Source of the DNA: Arcuatula senhousia | Lineage: Eukaryota; Mollusca; Bivalvia; Mytilida; Mytilidae | NCBI GenBank assembly: GCA_963971305.1 | Contig: OZ020307.1 | Coordinates: 5,531,501 to 5,595,500 of the forward strand | Length of the DNA: 64,000 bases | Direction of reading: 5' to 3' | Shown here: in pieces, positions 10,154 through 25,100 of the stretch | How the letters are laid out: every line of letters starts with the position of its first letter | Position numbering within the stretch: position 1 is the stretch's first letter | Position numbers and translations under genes: made by a program | The notes under the pieces: model-generated | What the model was told of the DNA's origin: nothing | Seen by the model: only the letters and a program-made list of their open reading frames with translations | The model's database searches: none

Positions 10154-13100
10154 GTAAGTTTGATAGTACAATATGCATAAATTATATTATATAAACCAAA
10201 GTAAGACCGTACAATACCATTTCTCCACTGCCTTTCTTGGAAAGCATTGGAGGTATAGAATTTGGCTTTACATCAGTCATTCACTCTGGATTGGTTGCCA
10301 TGCATTACTTATGAATGCCATGATAGAAGTTTATGCAAGTTGCTCTCAAGATAGGTTTAAGGTAAGGAATAAGCCTATTGATTTTAGGATGAGTAGGTCA
10401 AAGATCAAGGTCACAAGTGAAAATTTATAAGCTGAAATTGGTCTCCAAGGCAGAACTTTGGGATTTTTATCAGCCTAAATGGTGCATATCAACATTTTAT
10501 AGTCAACAAATAAACAAATGTTTTTCTTAGTAATATATTTGATTTGTTCTAGGGAACATTGCTACATTTAATGCAAGATTTGAAGGATGAGGGGAATATC
10601 TTGTTTAAGGAGAATCATTACGACATCGCCTGGATGCACTATAGAAATGCCTTATTTATTGCCCGTATACTTAGTACCAGATTTTATCATGAAGTCGACA
10701 AAGAATTTCTATCAACTCTGTTTTCTAATCGAGCATTTTGTTGTCTTAAAAAGGTAAGGAATGATTTATAGTTTAACTTTTCCATAGGTGGAGTTTTATA
10801 CATTTTATTCAGTATATAAGTTTGTAGAATAACATACAAAAAGACAAAGATATATAATGAAAATGCATAAGACAACAGATATGAAGATATATATTCTTAC
10901 TTAGACTACACGATGTAACAACATCCTGCTATCAAAATTATAATTGTGAAAAAATATCTTTTTTCTTATATATACATATTGTAGTTTAAAGGGAATTTGA
11001 AAATTAAGTTCTATTATTCAAGTCTTAATTACATAAAATTTTATTTTTGTCCATGTGTATAAATATATTACGTTTACTTCCTGGTTGTTTTTTTATTATT
11101 TTGTTACATTAATTGCCCAGATTTGATTATGAGAATTGTTATGAGCTTCATTAAGATCTGTGTTTACAGTTGTATTATTTCTATGTTATAGGATATGTAC
11201 CAAGAAGCTATACAAGACTGTGAATCAGGTACAACAAGTTCACATTATTTTATTTACAATTTCATAACACATGTTTGATAATAGATCAATAACTTTCTGA
11301 CAAATGATTTTGTAGATAAATGACATCGTTAGCAATGTTTAACTATAAAAATGTTTGTACTTAGGTTATTTCTCTGATGGTACATACTCTTTTTTACAAG
11401 TAAATTGAAAATTGTGTATTAATGTATTTCATGTGCAAAAGTCAAGCTAAATCTTTGAAAATTTGTCTTTGTTAAAAAAAAAAACAACAACAGACCTTTA
11501 ATTGTAGAAATCTTATAATCAACTAGTAACAATACAGTAGTCCCCCTCTTGAAAGACCACCCTATTTGCAACAGAAAAGTGGTCTTACAAAAGAGGTGGT
11601 CTCTCAAAAGGAATTGAACATTTCAAAGAAAAAGTAACTTCCTAATATTGATCAAATACATGCAAGGTAATTGTAGGGTGCAAAGTAAATGCATGAATTA
11701 TTTCAGGATTTATGATTTTTGTCTATATACTGAAATTCGAAATAAATAATAAGTAAATATAAAAAATTAAACATTTTCTTTTTTATAGATCTTTAATTTT
11801 TTACACTGAGGTTTTACACAAAATAAAATGTACCTTTGTGTATTATCCTGTTACATGTAAAATACTTGTATATATAATTATTAGTTTGTCATCACCAAGT
11901 GTCATAACTGTTTATTTAGTTAATCAAAGCCATTAAATATCCCTTACATAAAAGAAAACAATGGAAAGTCCTTATTAATCAACTCACTTTTGTCAACAAT
12001 TGTTATTTGGGATAGTTATGGCCTCTGAGCTCGGGCAATGAAGTTTGTGTTGTTAAAATATTTTTAAATAAAAACGAAGAAAATGAGACAATTGTTCCAA
12101 GCTTGGTTATTGCAAATATCTACATGTAACATCAAGTTTTGATAATAAAATTTCTTTATTCCTTCTGATATTGTGTCAAAATATAATAAGTATAAAGTGT
12201 AATTTCTCTGTAGTATTATACATTGTTCAATATATAAAATATATATAATTCTAAAAAGTGGTCTTTCAAGAGGGGGAAATAAATGATTTTTGTCTCAAAA
12301 GGGTGGTCTTTGGTCAGGTTAAAGGGGTGGTCTTCCAAATGAGGTACTTTTGTTCACAAATGAGTTAATGCAAGAGAAATGTGGCCTTTGAAAAGGGGTG
12401 GTCTTACAAATGAGTGGTCTCTCATGAGGGGGACTACTGTACAAGAATCTGTATCTACAATGTATTTGCTATACAGCATATAAGTTGATTGCCAAATAAA
12501 GCAGATATTTATTAACATTATTGTTTGAATGTTTTAATAACATTTGATAAATGTACAATAATCTTTAATCCTTAACTTATGAAAAATACTTTGTAGCAAT
12601 CCGCATCAATGAGAATAACATTAAAGCATACTACAGACAAGTTCTAGGATTAAAATCACAGAAAAAACATGCAGAAGCTTTGAAAGTGGCAGAAATGGGA
12701 TACCTAAAACAACCAGAGGTAGGAATAGTATAGGCTTATACATATGAACCTTGTGGTTGTAAGTAGTGAAAAAGAAGAACATGTTGTTGCTGGAGGTTAT
12801 TGTAAAATTGTTCGCCATTCTCTTAAATGTTTGTTTTTATTACCTATGTGACTTAAGTCAGTTATTTAGCTAGCGCTCGTCATTTTTGTCAAAGAATTTT
12901 CAGATTACGAAAATTTATCAAATCATTTTCGTCACTTAATTTTTCAAAAGCGTAAAAATTTTCGTCATGAAATTTACGAAAATCGCTTTAAAAACTCGTA
13001 ATTGTCGAAAGTAAAGTGTCACTTTCGTCACATATATCATGCATTTATGAAGCCATTTCATTTATGATCACAAGCTGACCGCCGATCACCGGATATGTTT

Positions 13101-16100
13101 TGACAATCAATTAACCTAAATTGTCTTGGGGTCATTAAAATCAATAAATTTGTGTGGAGTCACTCATGGTTGAATAATTTGTGAATGACCAATCAGCTAT
13201 CGGAATATATTTAGAACAGGTATTTTAGGTGTCAATCATCATTATCATTCATGTTATGACAAACACGTGGTCTAGCAACTAAGCATTGGCAAAGACTTTA
13301 GTTTTAAACAGAAAAACACTGATTGTCCAAAGCATGAATGTAACTATTTACCTTTTAGAAAGAATTTAAATCCCAAGACAATATTTTTGCACTCACTATA
13401 ACATGTTAAGGTCCCTTTAAAACTTCCAAACTTTTTGAAATCTCAAAAATCGGCCCTCATATAGCATTGAAAATTCAAAACATTGCATATAATTTTTATC
13501 AATTACTTAATAACTAATATACCTTTTTCTAAAGGTTAAAAACTTTCTTTAAATTTTAGTAAGATAACAAAAATATTGTTTAACTCACAGTAATATACCA
13601 GTAATCTATTTGTTTAATGCCCCTTAGGATGTGAAAAATTTAAAACTGAGTTGTCTTCCTTTTCCTACTAAAATTTTCCGAAGGGGGGGCACAAAATAAT
13701 TATGAGGAAATTAGATTTGTAAAGAATTTCAAGTAAGGCTGAAAAGTAAAAACAAAACAAACAAGAAGGCTGTAAATATTTGTAAATACTTTATTAAAAG
13801 TCAATGAAATCCTTGCTTAGAAATCCATGTAATACTAATCAGAACTTCTTTTCTTCTGTGTACCTGCAAATCAAAATAATAACTACTTATTTATAAGTGG
13901 ATGTAAATTGGAATGAGAATAAAACTTGTTCTGAACAGCGTCTGAAAGCGCATACACTACATATATGCTTGCTGTAAAAGTGACTAAAGCCTTAAAAATC
14001 CTGGCTAAAACCCTGCTTAAGTATGAAGCAGGTACAGTCCCAGAGTCATATCACCCAGTCTGACTGTCTCACAGTAAGGTTGTTTGATATGGTTAAATGA
14101 AGATTCTTACACTGGATTTTCTGGAATATTACACAGTCATGACAGTGTTTACTGACAATGAAGATTCGCACATCCATATTTGAGATGAATTTATTGAAAA
14201 ATGAATTGTTGATGGCACATAAAAGTTTTTATACATAAAGTTTTCTGTTGTGGATTGTAGGTCAAGACGTGTCTGTGAAATTAAATGAAGTGAGGATGAG
14301 ATTTCAATTTGTAGTAGAAACATTTATTAGAATGAACTTAAAAAGAAAGAAAAACTTTTAAGTGCTAAGAACTATATGGATCTATTAGTTGAGGAAGTCA
14401 TGCTTTCCGTGAGTATGTTATATTCACATTTGTTTTACAAGAGACTTGCTTATTTTTTATCTAGGTATTTAAGACTATAGTAGAAGAACTAAGAGATATC
14501 GTAGAACAGCAGACTAACACTCTGAAAACACAGGTTTCTGTTAATAAAGGAATACCTTTATCTAAAGCTAGCACAGCAGATCCAGAATGGCTCAAAGGCA
14601 CCAACGTAAAAATAAACCAGGTATTGAGAACATAGGATAACCATAATTTTTTTTTGTTATGTGGTGTACCTTTTTTTGCATTTTTGTTGTTGGACAGGTG
14701 AAATTTTAATTTCAAAAGAATTTAAAATTTTTGCTTCATTTCTTGAAAGAATTTAAAAAAACACAAATTTACCAATCCATGAATCCATGAACATGCATTG
14801 TATTTACAATCTATGAGTATTGATATCAATGAATTTAAGAACTCTCACAGTAAATTAAGGTGATGATAAAATTACCGACCTTGAAGGATCAATCTCAAAT
14901 CTCCAAGAGAAAAGACTAAGCAAGGAAAACATATTGCAGAAATTGAAGATTGCAATGGTTCTGACTTGGTAACCTTATCCTTATAAACTCAATTTTGTTT
15001 CACTATTTATCAAAAATCTACATAAAAAATTGAGTATTGCATATATGTGTTGGACAGAAAGTGTTTTTCTCACACTGACAAAAAAAAAAAAGATGCTGGC
15101 AATTATATTTAAAACACTGTATTTAAAGATTGTGTCATATCTTACATCCAAAAATTATCTATAAATACACAAACTTTATTGTATTTCTCAATGTTTATCC
15201 CCCTATTGTAAAAAAGCTTCAATTTCTTAATTATTTTTGGCAGCAAAAAGAACCACTAAAAACCAAGTCAAAAGAAAAAGGTATGTGCAAATTAATAGAC
15301 AAAATGTGATCTAAATTGAAAATTCTAGATTTTTAAAGTAACTGAATAGTTCTTCAAATTTATTGATGTTTCAACTAAGTGCTGCTCACTAAGGTTTCTA
15401 GTGGAGGAATACATAATCAACAAACGAGAAGTTTGTGCATTTCTTAATTGTAACTTAACCTTTGCAGCCTAGAAAATAAAAACTCATGAATAAGACTTCT
15501 ACTAAAATTAAGGATTATAAAAATAGAATTAATTGACTACTTGAATTAATACTTATTTTCACATTTGACAATGAGACATTTCTTTTACACAGTACAATGT
15601 TGGGCTTAGTTCCCTATTAAGATGTAATACTATTTCAGTAAACAATGGTGGGGTGAATGGTCGATCGTCTGGGTTGAGTATGATACCCCAATTCAATGAT
15701 GAGACCACGTCAGAATCTGACAGTGAACAGAGTGATGAAAGACTGAGTGAAGATGAAACATTTGCCAGCACTTTTCTTAATGTCAAAAATCCTAAACAGT
15801 CTGCAGCAAAAAAGACCATTCCATTAAAGGTTGATATACTGAAGGTAATGCTGAACACCCTGTATAGTTCTTTGACCAAGGAACCTTTTAATGTTTTTGT
15901 CCTTAAAGCTTGTGTAACACTGAAACATCTGCCTTAAGATAAAAATGCTGTTCCAATTTGAAGTTCAGAGGAGAGAAAGAATTGTCTTTAGGTTTCAATG
16001 ATACAGTTTGTCATCAAGCTTGTTTTGAGATATAAAAACATTTTCCTCTTCTTAATTGTAATTAGAAAAAAAGATATATTGATATTTGCTTGATGATCTT

Positions 16101-19100
16101 CATGCATAAATTAGTATAGTGTTACTGTGTCATTATTATGAATAAGTACATTTGTACATGTATATGATTGCTTACATTCTCTATAGATTTCTTTACATCT
16201 GCATTTTATTTCTGTTGTAGCCTAAGACATCAGGAATCAGTGATTTAGATAGTTTCTCACCTCCATCAGGTAGGATATGTACTGTATTGTTGTTATATTA
16301 TACCCCCACTCGTAAGAGAGGGGGCTATATTGCAATCACCTTGTCCGTCCGTCTGTCTGTCCGTCCGGTTCAATTTCTCTGCTTCTACTGGTCGGATTGG
16401 TTTCAAATATGGTACACAGCTTCAGCATGATGAGTTACACCTTGCCTCCCCTTTCCAGGTCAGTCCATCATCTACTTCCTGTTTTCCAAGCCGACTTAGA
16501 CTTTTTTAGGGTAAAAAATTTGAAATGTGAAATTTTTTGTAACAGATTTCTTTGCTTCTACTGGATGGATTGGTTTCAAATTTGGTACACAGCTTCAGCA
16601 TGATGAGTTATACCGTGCCTCCCATTTCTAGGTCAGTCCGTCATCTTCTTTCTGTTTTCCGAGCAGACTTAGACTTTTTTAGGGTAAAAAATTTGAAATG
16701 TGAAATTTTTCGTAACAGATTTCTCGGCTTCTACTGGATGGATTGGTTTCAAATTTGGTACACAGCTTCAGCATGATGAGTTATACCGTGCCTCCCCTTT
16801 CCAGGTCAATCTATCATCTACTTCCTATTTTCCGAACCGACTTAGACTTTTACGGGTAAAAAATTTGTAAAGTGAAATTTTTGTAACAGATTTCTCGGCT
16901 TCTACTGGATGAATTGGTTTCAAATTCAGTACACAGCTTCAGCATGATGAGTTATACCATGCCTCCCCTTTCCAGGTCAGTCCATCATCTACTTCCTGTT
17001 TTCCGTGCCAACTTAGACTTTTAATGGGTCAAAAATAAACAATTTTTCGTAACAGATTTCTTGGCTTCTACTAAAGGGATTGATTTCAAATTTGGTATAC
17101 AGCTTTAGCATGATGAGTTGTATTGTGCCTCCCCTTTCCAGGTCAGTGGGTCATCTACTTTCTGTTTTCTGAATGGTCGAGTGGGGGTATGCTTAGCACG
17201 ACTTTAGTGCAACCCCTTGTTGTCCTTGAATCTATCACACTTTGGTTTACATATAATTATAATTAATGTAAAAGAAATGCTTTTATTTATACAAATTCAC
17301 AAAAAGAATTTTCTTCATCCCCTGATCCCATGATCAATTAATAAGGCCATGAACTTTGAACTACTTCTTTTTTGTGTTAACTTTGAAAATGCAGGTACAT
17401 TTACATGTAAGTTCAAGATGTTTTGTTTTAAATTGACAAAAAATAATGATCGACAAAAAAATGATACCCTAGTGCCCAGCTTGGAAGAGGAGGGGGTTTA
17501 TTGTTTTTCCCTTTGTTTGTCTGTCAATATGTCCATATCATGATTTCTGTCACAGTTTTCTAAGCAACTTCACTATGCACAGGTCTGATATTTTGCATAT
17601 AGCTTTATCCTCCTTATGCTCCTAGGTCATCTTCTTCCTGTTTACGGAATACTCTACATGTATGTTTACGCAAAGTGTACACTCATTCAAAATTTCTGTC
17701 ACAGTTTTCCAAACTACCACATGATACAGGGGTCTGAAGATTTATAGAGATTTTTTGCTCCTACATGTATGTCAGCAACTTTCTGTTTAATGAATACTTA
17801 GTTTTTTTGCACATAATGTACATGTACATGCATGCAAAATTTCATCAGGGTTTTCTAAGCAACTTCATGTTTTAGAGACCTTATGTATTTTGCTGCATCA
17901 TATAGTACCTACCATATGGTGTACAGAGATTTTATGTTCCTTGATCATTTGCTTTATGTTTAAGAAATACTTAGGTTTTATGCACTAGAGAGTATAAGCT
18001 CATAGATTAAATTTCTTTATTTTTGATTTTCAAACAACACATTTTTAATTTGTCGTCTTGTGTTGATGTTTTAGACCGATTGCCTTTTTTATAAAGATGT
18101 GGTTTTTTTTTTTAAGTTTTGCATTTATTTTTCAGCTAAGAATGTTTTGCCTCCAACATCTAAAACAGTTCATCCAATTGAGAAGCCAGCAGTAACAACT
18201 AAGAAAGCATCAGCCACTCAACTTTCAAAACAATCTGATCAACCAATGAAAAAGACACCTTCTGATCAGTCAACCAATCCTAAGTCTGCTGCTAAAGGTA
18301 GTCCAGAGAAAAAGACAGTGACTCTAACGTTAGAGGACATACAAAAAGTTAAATTCCCTCTTGATTCTTTTGATTTCAAATTAGTGTGTGTCACATGCTT
18401 TAAAAAGACAGGAGAGGGTATCCATGGACACAAGCTAGTAGATATACAACACACGTGTACACATGATGTTCTCGTTGTCAAGACCAAGCAGAAAAATGCC
18501 ACCTGGATCAAGGTACGACCAAGGATTATTCCAAAGTTCCAGCAGTATGGAGACTATAGACTATGTACACATTTTCAGTCTGGTCGGCCATGTAAAGTGA
18601 AGGAAGAGTTATGTACCTTTGCACACAACAAAGCAGAAATGGATCTTTGGATGATGGACAAGATGGGAGAAATCTCCATTACTGACTACATCAATAAACT
18701 GAAGTCATTTGGAATTAGTAAGTTTAATAAATCTCCATTACTGACTACATCTATAAACTCAAGTCATTTGGAATTAATAAGTTTAATATCACTGACTACA
18801 TCAATAAACTTAAGTCATTTGGAATTAGTAAGTTAAATATCACTGACTACATCAATAAACTTAAGTCTTTTGGAATAAGTAAGTTTAATATCCAGTCATA
18901 TATATTTGAAAAAGTATAGATGTGCTGTTTACAATGAAGTTTTTGAACAGTGAATAAAAAATCTAATACATCACAAATAGTAAGCATGTCTGGATTTTTA
19001 GAGAACCACAAATAGTTTACTGATGTATTATGGTATTTTATGCTGCTTTTCATAAAGAATACAATGATAGACTGTGGAAAGTACAAAAAAAAACATGTCT

Positions 19101-22100
19101 GTGGAAGTGAGATGCATTTCTAGTTTCATTTATAATGGATTATAAAAATTCCTACTTATCTGTTTATTTACATAATTATACATTGTCAAATATATCAAAG
19201 TTCTGTGTTTTCTATGCTTTAGTTATTTCTAGTGTGCAGCATATTTGATCTGCTTTATTTTCAGTGTCCAGTGACCAGTTGAACACATTGGAGAACAAGT
19301 TAAAACAGTTACAGAAGCAGGAGATCCCAGGGATGAGTTATAAAAACAAGAAACCAGTAGAAATCAAACAAACAGTACCACAAACCCCACCTGTTGTACC
19401 CAAGGAGAAAGAAGAACCTAAGGCTGAACAGAAAATCCCAAGATTTGAACCTAATGACCAGCAGAAGATTCAAAGATTTGAGTCAAAAGAGGAGCAGAAA
19501 CTTCCTGACTATGAGCCACAAGTTGAGGAGGGACATGAGATGAAGCGACTCCCCATCAGTGATCCTCCCCCTCCTCAGCCTAGGAGGCCACCACTGTTAC
19601 AGAATCCACCACGCCCACCTATAACATCCAATCATCAGTCAGCAATGTATACAGGTCAGCCATTACTGTCTGGACCAATCATAAACAACCACAGACCACC
19701 CATGGTGTATCATCCAATCAACTTCTCTCAGCCACCACCACCACTGAGGCCGATGATGTACCACATGTCCAGGTTTGCCTTCCCTCCTCCAGTACTCAAT
19801 AGACCTCCTCCATATATAAATCCAGGTTAGTAGGACAGAGGTTATTATTGCAAGGGGAAATAATTATTAAATTAAGTTAGCAATTGAAGAATGTTGTTGT
19901 AAAGATTTAATGCAAAACAAATTAACAAACAAACAATTCTAAACCAAAATAAAAATATTTAAGAATTATTAAACCAGGGGTAATAATGATTATTTTTTAC
20001 ATTTTGTAATGCACATGGATGTGTGTAATATGAAAACAGAAAATTGATCAATATTGGCTGGCAAATAGGTTTAAGGGGTAAAACAGATTATTAGTATTAC
20101 ATGATGTTGATTCCAATCACTAAGTCTATATTATGTTGAAGGTACTTATAGGTTGTAATTTCTTATCAATCGTCAGAAATGTTTAACTACTTTATATTTC
20201 TATTGTCTTCAGAAGTATCTGTCTTCATGGAGACTTTTTGTGAAATTCTTATTTAGTACATAAATTTTAGAATAATGTTTGTTAGATAATACAATCTTGA
20301 ATGGTTCTATATTACAGGTCCACCAAGACTATCCCAGCCTCCTCCTGTAAGAATGCCAGCCCCACAACCTGCCCCTAAGTTAGAACATAACAACATTGTA
20401 ATTCGTCAGGAGGATACCAAGCCTGTGAAGATAAACTTTCCGTTCAAAGAATCTCATGAGTTCTGTCTTCTATGTAAAAACTGTTGCTCGATCGGAGAAT
20501 ATGGTCAGCTGTATATACATGATGTTACACATAAATGTGAGGAAGACCTCTTCGCGGTTAGATCTAAAAATTCAAGATTTTACCATCACGTCAGGGAGAG
20601 AAAGAATCACAGAGAATTTCTTGGACGTTACAAACTGTGTAATAGTTTTGTTTATCGTAATCCTACTCTATGCCTATATGGGCCTGAGGTTTGTAGCTTT
20701 GCACATAATGAAATCGAGCAGAGCTTTTGGACAATGGAGAAGGATGAAGTATTCAGTATAACAGAATTTGTCTCACAGAATCGCAGCCAGCGGTACACCA
20801 TGTTGGATATACTGAGAAAGCATGATGGAAACTTCAGTTTTATTTGTAGGGCCTGTTATAATCACATACCTATGTTGATAAGCTTTGTAGCAGAAGACAG
20901 CAAGACAATCTGTAGTGGTGAGGCTCGTCATCCCTGGCTATCTTCTAAGATTCTGGCTCACTTTGGTACAGATGGAAGCATTACAATGATAAACAGTCGA
21001 GGCTTCTTACATAAAACAGCATTCTTTAAGTTGTGTAAATGGTTGAAGTATTGTCGTAACAGTAGGACAGGGGAATGTAGATTTGCCCACAGCTTTGTAG
21101 AGAGAGATATCTGGATGTTAGAGAGAGACTCTGGCTTATCTCAAGAGGAGATCGTTAACGAGGTCAACAAGATTCTGTCAGGTAGAGAGAAACAACAACA
21201 GACACGACAACAGGCTGCCCCAGCCACACCAACCCTAGCAACAGCTATCAAATCTACAGCTAATCAGCCAATGAAAGAGCAGAAGAAGGTTGTCACCGAG
21301 ACCAGTTTTGACGAGGATTCCTGTCCATGGGTCATTCTTCAAGTGTGTTCAACGTGTTGGAAGTCAGGACAGAAGAGCATTCAGGATGGTAACAAAGACA
21401 GATGTGCTAAGTTACATGCCAACTGGAAGGCTAACAAGATGTTGCTCCTGGCAACCACAAACAAGGAGATACGCCCCCTCCCAACAAAGATTCCCAAAGG
21501 GTTCCGCTTCCTGATGTGTAAAGGTATCCAGGAGAGAAACAAGTGTGCCTATACTGGCCAGGGACATTGTTCCTTTGCTCACAGTGATGAAGAACTGAAA
21601 ATCTGGCAGTGGATGTGTGCTCATGATGGTTGGTATACTTTTGATTTCAGGTTGTGAAGAAAAAATATTTTGTTTGATTTCTTGTTTTTGAAGAAAATCT
21701 CTCTTTAAGTAGACCAGATAAAGAGTTAACAATTGGAAAAGCTTGGTAACTATATTTTAAGCTGTCACCACATATTCTCTTGCATTGTGTACAGTAAGTA
21801 AAAAAAACTTTGTGCTCAACTATTTAATTTTCTTCAGAATAAGGTATTTAGAGATCAATGAAGTGTTGAAATGTTAATTTGCTATTTTGTTGTTAACTTG
21901 CAATTACATTTGAGAGTTAGTCATTTCAATTTCTTATTGTTTTATAAATCCCAAGTAGCTCATGCTCTCACAAATAACCTCATCGATCAATCTTCAATCT
22001 TTACAGCGAGGACACCAGATGAATTGTTTAAGAGAAGTAAGGAGAGCCAGGAAAGCCGAGCAGAGAAGAATAAGATACAGAGTGGAGAATCAGTGGTGAC

Positions 22101-25100
22101 TGTCCAGGCTAACAGACTGGTCCTACCCACCCACATCAGGGCCAGTACTCACTACTGTCCATACTGTGGGGTACAGTGTAACAGTCAGAAACAATGGGAC
22201 GAACATTGTGCTTCAGAGAAACATAACTTTAACGTCAACTCAGATAAGGAGCATCAGTGGAACTATCGCCAACCACCGTGGGGACTCTCAGCTATACACT
22301 ACACAATCTGTTCTCAGTAAGTTTTTTGTGGCATTTATGCTTTTGTTACAGTTAGCATTTTAGTCAATTTTAAAATGAAATAATGTTTTCTTTAAATTAA
22401 ATTAAATGCAATTAGAAATAAAATTAATTTACACCCCAAATTCTTGATTGCAGTTAATACACAAAAGGTTAACCTTACAATAAATTTCTTTTAAGTTGTC
22501 CTTTAAATTGATATTTTTCTTGTGTTTTATTCTAAAGTTTTACCAATGCTTTGATTTTAAACCATCACTAGTGTTTACAAAAAGTATATTTATCTGTCTT
22601 TTAAAATGCAATAGGAAGAAAATAATTGATTTTTCTGTAAAGAAGAATAGTTCAAATCGACTTGCACATGTTGAATACACTTTCTGATATTTTACAGACA
22701 CACTAATGGTAACAAGTGTAAATATTCCAACGTCCCTGACATGTACAATCTATGTCAGTGTGCCCACAGTCAGGAGGAGTTAGACGAGTGGAGGGAACGG
22801 TTCGAGTGGAGACAAATGAAGCGAGACATGGCCAGACAGGAACAAGTCTTCTCTTTCATGGATCAGTTATTAGAACAATATGAAAGTGAAGATTCAAGTA
22901 TCAAAGTTGTAAGTACCTGATTATTTACATTTTGTATGATGTATAACTCACTAGACAAATGTTTCAGACAGAAAGAAATGAAAAATAGTTTGATAGATTT
23001 CACTGCTTTTTAGCTCACCTGACCCGAAGGGTCATGTGAGCTATTGTCATCACTTGGCGTCCGTCGTCCGTCCGTCGTCCGTCGTCCGTCGTCCGTCCGT
23101 CGTCCGTAAACTTTTTAAAACGTTAACTCCTCTGACACCATAAGTCCAATTGCAACCAAACTTGGTATGGTTGTTCATTAGCATTCGGTGCTTAGAACTG
23201 ATGTGGGGATTTTTGATTCGTCGTAAAACATGGCCGCCATGGCTAAAAATAGAACATAGGGGTAAAATGCAGTTTTTTGCAAATAACTCAAAAACGGCTA
23301 CAGATATCAAAATTCTGGCATAGGGTAAAAGTGATCAGCACTTCAAGATCTACCTACCCTGAAATTTTGAAGAAAATCCAACGACCCATGTAGGAGTTAT
23401 TGCCCTTTTTGTGAATTTTTTGCAAATTTTGCACCTGTTTAGCTCAATATCTTGAAAACTATACAAGATATTTGAGAAATTTAAATTGCATATTGTTAAG
23501 CACATCAAGATCTACAAAATATGTAACAGGGTCAACGTTGTAGGACCTTTCCTTTTAGGAGTTATTGCCCTTAGAACGTCAAAATTTAGCATTTTAACAG
23601 CATTTCCTCATTACATTGAAAACATTAACTCCTCTGACACTTTAAGTCCAAATGGAACCAAACTTGGTATAGTTGTTTATTAGCATTAGGTGTATAGAAC
23701 TGATGTGGGGTTTTTTGATTGGTCGTAAAACATGGCCGCTGTGGCTAAAAATAGAACATAGAGGTAAATGGCAGTTTTTTGCAAATAACTCAAAAACGGT
23801 TATAGATTTCAAAATTTTGATTGGGAACAAAAGTGATCAACATCTCAAGATCTACCTACCCTGAAATTTTGAAGAAAATCCAACAACCCATGTAGGAGTT
23901 ATTGCCCTTTTTATGGATTTTTTGCAAATTTTGCACCTGTTTAGCTCAATATCTTGAAAACTACACTAGATATTTGAGAAGTTTAAATTGCATATTGTTA
24001 AGCACATCAAGATCTACATAACATGTAATAGGGTCAATGTTGTAGGACCTTTCCTTTTAGGAGTTATTGCCCTTAGAACGTCAAAATTTAGCATTTTAAC
24101 AGCATTTCCTCATAACATTGAAAACGTTTACTCCTCTGACACTTTAAGTCCAAATGGAACCAAACTTTGTATAGTTGTGTATTAGCATTAGGTGTATAGA
24201 ACTGATGTGGGGATTTTTGATTGGTTGTAAAACATGGCCACTGTGGCTAAAAATAGAACATTAGGTTAAACTGCATTTTTTTGCAAATAACTCAAAAAGG
24301 GTGAAAGATTTTTTGATTTTGATTGAGAACAAAAGTGATCAGCACCTTTAGATCCACCTATTGTCAGATGACCCCCTTATTAATCTTATGACCCTTTCAA
24401 CGTTAAATAGATTTTGCCTTATAACCTTTACTTCAGGCACATATGTCAGGTGAGCGATTCAGGCTCCTGGGAGCCTCTTGTTATGATGCATTTTGTATAA
24501 GTTCTTTTATGATGGATCAATAGGCAGGCATTTTAATAACTTTAAAATCAACAAGAATGCCTTTTAAAGTGAAATTAACACTTTGTTTCCATACAACATT
24601 TGTCTTAACAGTTCATATTTTATTGAATACTTTGAATTCCAGATATCTGAGACAGTGTCAGGAGTACAAGTGACCTGTGTGGAGAACCTAAGTATCTACG
24701 AAGAAGAAAAGAATGCTAACTTTACATGGAAGTTCGTTGTTAAAGCACAGGTTTGTAATAGCCAAATGGTGTTCATTATAAGGGGCTTTTAAACCTACAT
24801 GCTCATAACTAAAACCTGTCACCAGATTTACTTGAGAAAATGTATTGTGAACAAACAGGCTGAACATATCCTAGGGAGAAAACGAAATTTAGGAATGAGA
24901 AACCAATTCTTAGCTATTGATAAAGATGTTTAATCATAATTTAATTAAATAAAATTTCCATGATAAAATAATAAATAATTTCAAAGTACATGTTGATTCA
25001 AATTTCAAATTAAAACTATTCTTTTATAATTTAAACATTTGATACCCTAACTAACTGAAAAGGAGCCCATTTTGCAATCACCTTGTCTCTTCTTCTTTTC

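Noticed and set aside
16397..16776. Two similar 68-74-codon frames
   Set aside because: By-products of the 173-bp tandem units of family C.
18718..18836. Extension of the CCCH module 1 exon beyond 18717
   Set aside because: The extension is duplicated exon/donor sequence; splicing at 18717 joins the next exon in frame and continues the protein.
23486..24185. Repeated 65-codon frames beginning Met-His-Ile-Val-Lys (also at 60548, 61049 and 61550)
   Set aside because: They arise once per 500-bp unit of the family A tandem core; no splice context and no domain.
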